From Phoronis australis (lineage: Eukaryota; Phoronida; Phoronidae): 64,000 nt of DNA. A program made the translations under genes and the position numbers. The first letter of the stretch is position 1, and every line of letters begins with the position of its first letter. This document shows, piece after piece, positions 35,144-44,239 of the stretch. The stretch covers positions 539,655 through 603,654 of the forward strand of contig NMRA01000106.1 in assembly GCA_002633005.1 (NCBI GenBank), given 5' to 3'. The notes under the pieces were generated by a model. It was not told the DNA's origin. It ran no database searches and saw nothing but the letters and a program-made list of their open reading frames with translations.

Positions 35144-35975
35144 GTGGATCTAGGATATTACAAGGGGGGCCAACATCGTGTCTGTAAACATTTACGCAAA
35201 GCACGATTGTAGATGCGCATAGCACCGAATGGGGGGAGGTCGGNGTGGTTGCCCCTAGCTCCCGCCCAGGAAATTTTTTTTTTTGTTTTTCCTCTAAATA
35301 TCAAGCAGATTCATTGATTCCTGTAGTATTATCCAAGAAAACAAGGCAAAGAAAAATAAATACGGAGAACGTATCAAACTTGAAAAAATGCACTTACAAA
35401 GACTGAAACTCACGACTGGCGCTTCAGCGCGCGTGCTTTACCGCTGCACCACCACGATTTTACTCGCAAAAATGATACTAAGAGACCTACTTGTTTATTG
35501 TCCACAGTGTTTGCGCGCGAAACCTACTTCATTTTTAATGCTTCACTTTTTATATTTCAAAGTTGTGCAATCAGTTCGTAACAAATGTATTGTATTTAAA
35601 TATTTTGGCTTCAATTGCCCAAAAGACCAAATCCGTTTTTTTGTGTGTAGGCATTAATGACGATTGCTTTGGAAATCGTCTTAAGTTAAGGTTTGACAAA
35701 GAGAAAATTATGAGTTTCTGAGGGATTCACTAAGGCTTCGATTAAAATTCACATCTTCCAGCTGCTTCTGTTTTTTCGTCGTCACTCAGATTCCATTTTG
35801 AAGTAAAAATGAAGGAATTTTCTTCATTGCACAGTGAAGGAGACGACGGAAACGGAGTCGTAGTGCGCAGCTCCACTGCCGGTCGCCTGGGATATCGCGG
35901 GAGAGTCTATACTTAGTCACGCCGTGTTCCGAATTTGACACTTTTTTTAACCTCCCCCCATGCGAAGTGGGCATA
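35144..35975 (+). mobile_element. ~1-kb tRNA-containing inverted-repeat element, copy A (truncated)
   Basis: Starts cagtggtggatctaggatat and matches the element at 39808-40797 in reverse orientation over most of its length. Shared blocks include caaaagaccaaatccgtttt, ccacagtgtttgcgcgcgaa and gatatcgcgggagag. Similarity stops near 35945, where another repeat begins. The tRNA-like segment is also present, on the minus strand at about 35405-35450. One N is at 35244. ORFs here are not genes. Confidence 0.8.
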
Positions 35976-35984
35976 AAGTTCCTT

Positions 35985-36181
35985 CCCTGAGAGCTGAGAG
36001 GCAAGAAGTCCGAGAAAATTGGACAAAAGTCCACTAAAAAAGCGCAAACGTGCGCAATTCACAATGGTGCTCCCGTTTTTTTTTTATTTTTTAAGCCGAC
36101 CGCTCTTTTGTTAGCAAAGGGTCCACAACGTCGGGAATTCGAGCTCCCCCCATCTTGAAGGCTGCTTGGGTGCGCGCATGC
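35985..36181. mobile_element. gcatgcgcgcaccc element, right part
   Basis: Shares agaagtccgagaaaattgga, aagcgcaaacg, gcgcaattcacaatggtgct and the terminus gggtgcgcgcatgca with the complete copy at 60332-60547. The left end is missing, having been replaced by or inserted into the preceding element. Confidence 0.7.
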
Positions 36182-36372
36182 AACATGTTCGGTTCTATAG
36201 CCCAACAACAAGTTGGGAAGAACACCCCTGTTGCCAATATCTTACACGACTGATTAACTCCATTCTGGCATTTATGGTTGGAGGACCAGCTCTCTTTTGT
36301 TCAATAATTGCTCTAATCTCCAGTAAGATCATATCTAGCCTGACTGGGCTGTGCTGCTAAAATAGAAATTAA

Positions 36373-37669
36373 AGGCGAAGGCAACCTTTTTCATGTCACT
36401 TGTCTTTTAGCAAAAATAAAGTTCGTCTACTATCCCAGACACATTTTTCACTTAATCACAGCTCTTCGTAATTTGATTAATTTCTCGTCCTCTACTCCGG
36501 AAGTGACGTTTTGGGAGGCAAGAGTTTCACGCCAATTTCTTTTCATTATAGTCTGACTATGAGAGCTGTCGAGTCAGTCATTGTTCAATATCGGCTATGA
36601 TAAGTTCGGTCGTCGTTTGCTTTTGTTTACTAGTCAGTCAACATGTCACGCTGTTGCTGCGTGCCGGGATGTACTCATTATCGTCTCACACGCGCTTTGG
36701 GTACCTTGCGTCGCTTTCCGAAGGATGACACACTTCGCCGTACTTGGCTAGCTCGTTCATGTGAAGAACGCAGCGCTACCCGCTCACGCAACGTACAAAG
36801 CAGTCAGATTACGACAGAGATGTGTACGCTGAATTGATGAAGGTCCTTCCTAAACAACGCCTGAAGAAGGGTACCTTACCGTCGCTGTTGATTCCCGGCA
36901 GTGCCCCGTCGTCAACCCCGAGAAGTGCGTTTTTGAAGCGAGAAGCCTCGCGAGCTGTGGCCACTATGTATACAGTGACTGAAGGCACTTCATCTACTGT
37001 CACCCGTGCCTCCGAACGTACCCCCATTGCGTGCAATTCCGGGAACTAGCAGTGATTCGCCGCTGTGCTGTTGTCTCTAGCCCAGAGCCTGTAAGCAGCC
37101 CTGCAGCGATGTTGAGTAGTGGGAGTGAATACATGCCCAGTTCGACACCCAGTGAAGAGGACAGTTCGTCATCCAATTAACAGATCGGTGAGCCTTGAAG
37201 TTTGATAAGTTGTGGACTTGTATTGGAGCTATTTAGAAGGTGCCAGGTGTGTGGCGAGGGAGTCACACTGCGGGATGTAAGCAGTTTAGGTGCTCAGATC
37301 ACCCTCCAGTCGAGTGTGTCGCGGGACACTCGGGCAAGTGGGACAGTTCTTCCTCTGTACGTGAGACGATCATGAGTACACCCCAGTACGCAGCAACAGC
37401 GTGGCATGTTGACTGACTCCGTGTAAGCAAAAGCAAACGACGACCGAACTTATCACAACCGAGGTAGAACAATGACTGACTCGACTGCTCTCAGAGTCAG
37501 ACTAAAGACATTGGCGCGAAATTCTTGCCTCCCAAAACGTCACTTTCGGAGTAGACGACGAGTAATTAATTACATTACGAAAATCAGTAAATAAGTGAAA
37601 AATATGTCTGGGATAATCAACGAACCTTATTTTTGCTAAAAATGACATGAAAAAAGGTTGCCTTCGCCT
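36373..37669. mobile_element. 1.3-kb TTAA-flanked element with ~280-bp inverted repeats (Kolobok-like)
   Basis: TTAA lies at 36369-36372 and 37670-37673. The ends are aggcgaaggcaacctttttc and its inverse. Inverted arms run about 280 bp on each side (36373-36650 and 37395-37669) and share tatcccagacacattttt, gtgacgttttgggaggcaag, gtcgagtcagtcattgttc and gttcggtcgtcgtttgcttt. The ~740-bp interior encodes a broken THAP zinc finger. TTAA duplications plus a THAP domain are the hallmark of Kolobok transposases. The element lacks a transposase core, so it is non-autonomous. Confidence 0.8.
36643..37049 (+). pseudogene. THAP-domain N-terminal fragment, frameshifted
   Basis: Starts MSRCCCVPGCTH, then 'RRFPKDDTLRRTWLARS', matching the first half of the THAP zinc finger (C-x2-4-C, RFP, W). 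In another frame from 36822 comes 'YAELMKVLPKQRLKKGTLPS', matching the domain's C-terminal 'LK.GA.PS' end. The centre with the second zinc pair (Cys...His) is missing or scrambled near 36780-36830. It sits inside the TTAA-flanked element and begins exactly where its left inverted repeat ends. Confidence 0.7.
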
Positions 37670-37949
37670 TTAAGTTGTAACATATTTGAACATAATCCAA
37701 TAACATTTCTGAAATCCTCGTCAAATGGTAATCATGTTTAGTTTCTGAATTGCCAAAATCGCTCAACTACAACCGAAGTCACGACAATCTGTTCTTTCTG
37801 AATTCGCTCTGGGTTTGACTGTGTTCACAAGTGGTCTGGTAAATAATTGGCCTGCCTGTTTTCACTCATACCAGACAAAAGGCTGTGTTCGGCAGTTAAC
37901 AAAGAACCTCCTACGTCTCAGTGGTAAAGTCACTGAACGTTAAAACGCC

Positions 37950-39032
37950 GTCATGTCATCAACTGTCACCCGTGCCTCCGAACGTACCCCCAGAGCGCGT
38001 GCAATTCCGGGAACTAGCACTGATTCGCCCTGTGCTGTTGTCTCTAGCCCAGAGCCTGTAAGCAGACCTGCAAGGATGTTCAGTATATAGTGGAATACAG
38101 ACCCAGTTCGACACCCCGTGAGGAGGAAAGTTCGTTGTCCAGTGAACAGGCCGGTGAGCCAAGTATAATGTGGACTTGTCTAAAGTATTGGAGCTATTTA
38201 GAAGGTGCCAAGTGTACGTACGTTTGACGAGGAAGTCACATGGCGGTATGTAGGCCTAAGCGGTTTGGGTGTTCAGGTCTCCATCCAGTGGGAACTGCTG
38301 CATGGCATTCCATTGAGGTTGGCATAACAGCAGTTACCGTGCATTCTTGCACCAAGACGTCCCACCACGTCTGTCTCCAGTCTCTCTGCCTGATTCATCT
38401 CAACAATTTCCTGTGCCTGTGCGTACTCACGACTCGGGCTTAAACATTTCCCACCCACAGACTGTCCGTGAAAACATTCCTCGTCACCACTGCTATGAAC
38501 AATGTGTCCGTCAATCACGTATGGGCGGCGCACCATAAGGGGCTGGAGGGCTATATCTCCCCACTTTTTCCAGTGCCGCGCCGCCCACGGTGTTTGGGTG
38601 GTGCACCACAGGGGGGCTGGGTGGCTATAGCCCCCCACTTTTTTAGTGCTGCGCCGTCGATGTCACGTCAGTGCAGTCACTGTGATATAGGTCGCAAACA
38701 CCAGTTATATTCAGGTTACTACAATTCCTAAATCCAACGTAAATGAGTTCTCTTACAACCTAGCTTGTCGTAGAATACTCGTCGGTGGGAAGTGGTGAAG
38801 ACAATTTTAGAGAACGACACGAAAACAACAGTAATACAGATCCTCACATAGTAAACTCGAACGCAGAACCAAATTGGCGCGTAATTCTTGACACCCTAAA
38901 CGTCACTTCCTGAGAAGGGGACGAGTAATTAATTAAATTACGAGAAGCTGTAATTAACTTAAAAAGTATGTCTGGGATAATCAACGAACCTTATTTTACT
39001 TAAAATGACTTGAAAAAGCTTTGCCTTCGCCT
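37950..39032. mobile_element. Second, partial copy of the Kolobok-like element
   Basis: 37950-38160 repeats 36988-37190 (ctgtcacccgtgcctccgaa, ctgtgctgttgtctctagcc). 38875-39032 repeats the right inverted arm, ending ccttcgcct|ttaa with TTAA at 39033-39036. The left arm and THAP start are missing. In between, 38510-38660 carries two tandem ~75-bp units (gggcggcgcaccataagggg / gggtggtgcaccacaggggg). Confidence 0.7.
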
Positions 39033-39039
39033 TTAACAA

Positions 39040-39807
39040 TGGTGGTTGTCGTTACAACCAAATTAGTTTTCTCTGGCATTTGCACAGAGATAAACCCTGT
39101 AATGTGGAGAAAAGTTCTAGCTCGGTACATTTTATATATTATAAAAAGACTAAAATGTTAATTTGCGTTGATCTTGACAATTAAAGGGCAACTTCCCAAA
39201 GGCACGTTGGTTTTAAATATGTTTCATACCTGTTTTCAGTACTTTATTTTCAATACTCCTGTCTACTTGTTTTTTTTTTCTCACCGGTTAGGGTTGCTAT
39301 CTCTTTATTTTGTTTTTAAAGTATCAAAACAACTTAGAAGTCAGTGAACCCATCCCTGAATTTAATTTCCAGATTAAAGCTACACCGAACATGTCACAGC
39401 AAACAAAATTACACGCGTCATTAGTTGAAGTTCAATCTTTATTAGAATTCAAATCATAAAATATGTGCAAAAGTGCAAATGTGGTGATAGCCAAACTGAA
39501 GATTTGGAACCTCTGGACAATTTTGGTTGCAGTAACTACGTAACTATTCTAGCTTTTCCTCGGTCATAAAAATGAAATCACAGCTCTTGCCCACCGACCA
39601 ACCTCATCCACTGCTTGTACTCTCTCGTTGACCACAAAGCTAGCCATCTTAGTTGTCTTCACTGGTGTTCCATTACAACTACAAGCTAACTATCGAAATT
39701 GGCGCATTTCAACGAATATCAGTTTTCCCGTTAGTGTACTTTGTCTACTCCTCGAGTAAAGTAGTTCGGCATGCACTGCACCATAAGCGATGTTTTAACA
39801 GTTATTC
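39040..39807. other. Spacer between transposons, nothing recognised
   Basis: About 770 bases without coding potential or clear repeats. Confidence 0.5.
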
Positions 39808-40797
39808 ATAGGCGGATTTAGGGGGGGCAGGGGGTCCGCCCCCCTCCCCCCTTGGCTGCCGCAAAAAAATAAAACAGGAAGAGCGTAGGGAAATGTTGAG
39901 TTTATTAATTAACTCCGGTAATTAAAATTATACGGATGAAACAAGATTTAAATGTGTGCAGTTTTAGTGTTTGAGGGGGGGGAGCTCAGATTCATATTAA
40001 TGTGTCAAATTCGTAACGGAACTATGGCTAAGTATAGGCTCTCCCGCGATATCCCAAGGTGACCGGCAGTGGCGCTGCGCACTAAGACTCCGTTTCCGTC
40101 GTCTGCTCCACTGTGCAATGAAGAAAATTTACTTCATTTTTAAACAAAATGGAACCTGAGTGACGATGAAAAAACATAACCTGCTGGTAAGATATGAATT
40201 TTAATCGAAGCCTTAGTGAGTCACTCAGAAACTCATAATTCTCTCTTTGTCAAATCTTAACTTAAGACGATTTTCAAAGCAATCCCATCATTATTGCCAA
40301 CACGAAAAACGGATTTGGTCTTTTGGGCATTTGAAGACTATTTTAAATACAACAAATTTGTTAAGAACCGATTGCACAAAATATAAAACGTGTAATAAGC
40401 ATAACAAAAAGACGTTGGTTTCGCGCGCAAACGCTGTGGACCATAAACAAGTAGGTCTCTTTATATACGATAAGTAGTTAAATCGTGGTGGTTTAGTGGT
40501 AAAGCACGCGCGTTCTATCCGCCAGGTCGTGAACTCGAGTCTGTGGTTTTCATAGTTTTTCCTGTTTGACACGTTCTCCGTGTTTTTTGCCTTTTTTTCT
40601 TGGATAATGCTTCAGGAATTAAGGAAAATGCTTGATTTTTAGAGGAAAAAATAGAAAATTTCCCTGGGCGTGAGGGGGGCAAACCCCCCTCCCGACCTCC
40701 CCCCATTACGCATCTACAATCGTGGTTTGCGCAAATGCTTACAGCCGGACAAAATGTTGGGCCCACCCCCTTGTGATATCCTAGATCTGCCACTGTT
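39808..40797 (-). mobile_element. ~1-kb tRNA-containing inverted-repeat element, copy B (near complete)
   Basis: The left end cataggcggatttagggggg and the right end (inverse) cagtggcagatctaggatat are imperfect inverted termini. The flanks gttatt at about 39802-39807 and ttatt directly after the right end suggest a 5-6 bp target duplication. Copy A (35144) matches it in inverted orientation, and a third left end occurs at 42222. No transposase remains. It has C/G-homopolymer-rich ends and a central tRNA-like segment. Confidence 0.75.
40481..40552 (+). other. tRNA-like internal segment in the 1-kb element
   Basis: Reads gtggtttagtggtaaagcac (a good Pol III A-box, similar to tRNA-Gly/Glu D arms), and after about 25 nt gtcgtgaactcgagtctg, a decayed B-box. 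Copy A has the corresponding segment. This could be an internal Pol III promoter or a captured tRNA/SINE head. The acceptor stem is not convincing, so it is not called a functional tRNA. Confidence 0.45.
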
Positions 40798-40979
40798 ATT
40801 GACATCTAATTTAGTCCCTGTGTGTTGTTTATAGATGTTTTAATGTGACTTAGTAATCCACGTGATATTCGAAACTGTGATTAGCGTCTGTACGCACAGT
40901 CGTTTATCTTCAATCGTACCCAATGTTCGTATTTTTTAGCTTAATAATTCATCGGTTTTTAAAAATCGAAGAGCAAACT

Positions 40980-42221
40980 TGATTTTTGTTTTCTATCTGA
41001 ATACCGCTGTTGTATTTGTTTATAGCGAAAACTGTTGGTTAATGCATTTTGAAAATTCGCCAGTATATGTACAGGCAGTTGCTCGCACCGGGCAATGCGG
41101 TCATCGCAACTGTAAGTCCGACACTGGCGCCGCGCTCTCTTTGATTCTGGTAAAAGTCGCTCAGAAGGACGAGCGGTGAAAAATCACGCACATCGTTAGA
41201 AAAGCGTGACTCATGTAAGCGTATTATTCACGGCATGATCTGCATCCGGTACTAGTTGTCCGGCATCACGGATGGATAGGAATCCGGCACTGGACGTTTT
41301 TCAGTGACTATGGCGTCTGCTTATGTGGTGTGGGCATCTACCCGGCGGATTTACAGTAGGCCTACTGAGCTTGTAGGCCTACTGGTGTTCATGTCATTCC
41401 AAGCATATAATCCGCTATCATTGGGTCTCAATACATGCGGTCATGCAAACTTTATAACGTTTTTTTCACATCAGTAGGCTAGCACCTCAGTCGTGACCGG
41501 CGCTTTCGCTTTCTGAAGTGGGAGTGAAGGCCGGAGTGTAGAACAGTCGTGGGTGTGAGGGATACAAAAGTGGAAATGATATGTATTAGACTGTGTAGTA
41601 GGACTGTACTCTCTGTTTTTAACACACGCACACACACACACACGCACGCACGCACGCACGCACACACACATGCCTTATATACTATCAAATACAATACAAT
41701 ACAATAAGAAAGTGTCAAACACTAAAACTGAGTAACACGAGCTCTTCTTCGCTTGAATGCGAAAGGAACATATTTACGTACATGTTGACCATATAAGATC
41801 TTTTTCCTCCATAGTCAGTCTGTTGAATTTTCTAACACTGGGATTGCTGTAGCTCCATGCAGGCATATACCGTTTCCTAAGGTCCTCGTAGAATGGATAT
41901 TCGGTAACAAAATATTCTCACTCGACACATGCCTAACACAGAAAGGGCATAATCGTTCTGGTCTGCTAAGTTTCAAGTGTCTACCTTCTCAATCATTAGT
42001 GCATGCGCTGAACATCTTGATCTTACCATATCAGATCTTACATTTACATTGTCAATTACATCTAAATAATTTTCAAAACATAATATTTAGCTTAAAAATT
42101 CTTTAAGTTTCCAGCTTAATCGAATTGTTCAATTTCTTGCCATTTTTGCTGATCAATATCTTTGCTTCTCTGTTTAAAAAGTGGTATGAAGCTTGTCTCG
42201 GAACCTACACCCTGATTGTAC
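40980..42221. other. Intergenic stretch, only microsatellites recognised
   Basis: Apart from the CA and ATACA runs, no gene or repeat family was recognised. Confidence 0.5.
41622..41670. repeat. (CA)n/(CACG)n microsatellite
   Basis: Runs of acacac and cgcacgca over about 49 bp, followed at 41684-41706 by an (ATACA)n run. These explain the Cys/Val-rich minus-strand ORFs. Confidence 0.95.
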
Positions 42222-42298
42222 ATAGGCGGATTTTAGGGTGGGGTGGGGCAGGGGCCCCGCTCCCTCCCCCCCCCCCTTGGCTGCCGCAAAAAATAAAA
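42222..42298 (-). mobile_element. Left end of a third copy of the 1-kb element, cut by an assembly gap
   Basis: cataggcggattttagggtg and ttggctgccgcaaaaaataa match 39808-39875. The copy runs into 60 Ns. Confidence 0.7.
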
Positions 42299-42358
42299 NN
42301 NNNNNNNNNNNNNNNNNNNNNNNNNNNNNNNNNNNNNNNNNNNNNNNNNNNNNNNNNN
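42299..42358. other. Assembly gap (60 N)
   Basis: Run of N. The 179-aa ORF spanning it (42125-42664) is artificial. Only the part after the gap is credible coding sequence. Single Ns also occur at 35244 and 53916. Confidence 1.
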
Positions 42359-42664
42359 AAACTGGAATTTGAAGGGGACTACTGCATCGCCCTTTGCTCT
42401 AAAACCTATTACGTGGGGGCGGACGACGGTCAATCCCACTTTAGCTGTAAAGGAGTGCAAAGACAAAGAAATGCAATCGACAAGGCGAGGTATCTCAAAG
42501 TATTACAGACCACAAAGAGTAGCTCGGCCCTCAACAAAGGATTCCGGTTAGGCGGTGACAACACTATGTATACTTACCTGCAAGAGAGGTGCGCGTTCAC
42601 CTACTTTTACCCCAAACGACAAGTGTTCGACGACGGCGTCACCACTGGACCTTTGAACATTTAA
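42359..42664 (+). pseudogene. C-terminal fragment resembling a family-B DNA polymerase of a Maverick/adintovirus-like element
   Basis: 102 codons, open from the gap to TAA. The pattern is 'CIALCSKTYYV', then 'FSCKGVQRQRN', an 'NKGFR' block, 'TYLQERCAFTYFYPKRQV' and 'DDGVTTGPL'. It resembles the tail of protein-primed family-B polymerases of large self-synthesising DNA transposons and related viruses, where a 'K.Y.Y' turn is followed by a 'KG....N' block and a C-terminal 'KR.V..D' end. The upstream polymerase motifs would lie in or before the gap. Codon use is less AT-rich than the surroundings. The call is from pattern memory only and is tentative. Confidence 0.4.
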
Positions 42665-42781
42665 TTCGGACATTTGATCAATTTGCTATAGACTACTTTT
42701 CTGAACGTTTTGATGATTTTAACATTTAATTCGGACATTTGATCAATTTGCTATAGACTACTGAACGTTTTGATGATTTTA
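42656..42781. repeat. 63-bp direct duplication
   Basis: aacatttaattcggacattt...gatttt occurs at about 42656-42719 and 42720-42781, differing by a small indel (cttttctgaacg versus ctgaacg). The first copy spans the stop of the polymerase-like ORF, so the duplication includes its 3' end. Confidence 0.85.
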
Positions 42782-42843
42782 TATTTGTATGATTTTTGTA
42801 GTGTTGGTTTGTCATTAATACACGTTTAAACGCTATCAGTTTT

Positions 42844-43122
42844 ATGTTCTGCGTTAGCTGGTCGCTTCTTCTTATTATTAGTATTATTAGTACGATTCGC
42901 TCAGTACCGTCGGGGCCTGGGTTAGACTTTACACGACATCTGTTGTTGGGTTGGGTGGTTCTCGCCTTTTACCTTTTGTTTTTGATGAGACAAACACACA
43001 ATATACAACGACAGGCACACGAACTCATCCACGTTTTGTTCTTGTCATCCCTCTTTTGTTTCAATCCGTTGCTAGGAGCCGCGAAACGAGGTGTCTCTCT
43101 AATTAAATCTATGACGTCATGA
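42844..43122 (+). CDS. Small hydrophobic ORF, about three membrane segments, unknown
   Basis: 92 aa. Hydrophobic stretches are 'WSLLLIISIIST', 'LLLGWVVLAFYLLFL' and 'IHVLFLSSLFCFNPLLG', separated by short polar loops. The sequence after the polymerase-like ORF stays in the same orientation, so it could be part of the same element. There is no recognised family, and AT-rich DNA can give hydrophobic ORFs by chance. It overlaps the start of a near-repeat (gagccgcgaaacgaggtgtc at 43077, gagccgcaaaacggggcatc at 43208). Confidence 0.25.
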   Translation: MFCVSWSLLLIISIISTIRSVPSGPGLDFTRHLLLGWVVLAFYLLFLMRQTHNIQRQAHELIHVLFLSSLFCFNPLLGAAKRGVSLIKSMTS

Positions 43123-43332
43123 CGTCATTGACACATCCGTCCGGTAGGTGGCCCGATCGCAGTTATCCCACGTGACCTCCTTTCATATAGATGACCTTTG
43201 ACCGAGGAGCCGCAAAACGGGGCATCTAAATGACTTACTATACTACTAATATCAAACTAACTTTAATGGGAAGTGCATTAAAACCATTGAGATCTTTCCT
43301 CATTATCATAACAGGCTGCTAAGGTAGTGAAT

Positions 43333-44239
43333 TTAGAGTTTTCTGTGGGCAAGACCACGAAACTTTAATCCTAAATAGTTGTATGCATTTACAATATTAA
43401 CAGTATTCCCATCATACGTCCATTTTTCATACGATTTTAACATTCCACCCTTTCTGAAAACAATTATCTTAGTCTTCGGCATGTAAACAATCAACTTCCA
43501 TTTCTGACAATACTCGTATAAAATATTCAATTTTTTGTAGTCCTTTAACCCTATAGGAAAATAAAACCAAATCATCAGCAAACAGCAGATGCAATAATTC
43601 AGCTGATCCCATGGATTTATTTCACCGCCACCGGATTCTAATTTTTGTTCTAAATCATTTATAAATAAAATAAACAAAAACGGTGATAGCTGAAAGCCTT
43701 GTTTTAGACCATTCTGACAATCAAAGAACTCCGTATTGCTCCCTTTATTCAATCTCACGCACGCTTTGACTTCAGCGTACATTGCTTTGATTATCGTATA
43801 CGTCTTACCTTCTATGCGATTGTTCTTTAATTTAAAATATAATGGGCTTCTGTATATACTGTCAAAAGCGGCTTTAAAATCCACGATAGCATAACAGAAA
43901 CTACCTTTCTCTCGTGACAAATATTGAATTATTAACGTATATAAAGCAAACGTGTGATCCACCGCATTGTGCCCTTTCCTAAACGCAGCTTGAGACATAC
44001 TAATTGTTTTCTGTTTCCGATCATTATTGAAGTCACTGGCACAATATGTTTTCGAATATTTTGCCTGTGACTTGCATGATGTAAATTCCTCTGAAATTTT
44101 CAGGTATTTTGGTACCGCCCTTAAATATCGGTACTATGATCGATTTTGTCCATTCTTTTGGAAACACCCCATTTTTTAATAAAGTAGTTGTACAGATGGA
44201 ACAGCGAATTATACATAGAAGTACACGTCTTGTGCTCAC
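43333..44239 (-). mobile_element. LINE reverse transcriptase fragment
   Basis: On the minus strand, 44239-44033 gives 'VFPKEWTKSIIVPIFKGG', then 'PENFRGI' and 'GKIFENIL'. 43998-43333 gives 'AAFRKGHNAVDHTFAL', 'YAIVDFKAAFDSIYR' and 'NGLKQGFQLSPFLFILFIND', then, after a frame change, the FADD box (43571-43582) and 'VNIVNAYNYLGLKF'. These are RT motifs 1-7 of an I/jockey-superfamily-like LINE. At least two frameshifts are present, with both ends missing. It is a dead copy. Confidence 0.9.

Noticed and set aside
41471-41718. CVCV-rich minus-strand ORFs
   Set aside because: Caused by the CA/CACG microsatellite.
42125-42664. 179-aa ORF spanning the N run
   Set aside because: The left half is repeat DNA and the joining passes through 60 Ns; only the part after 42359 is considered.
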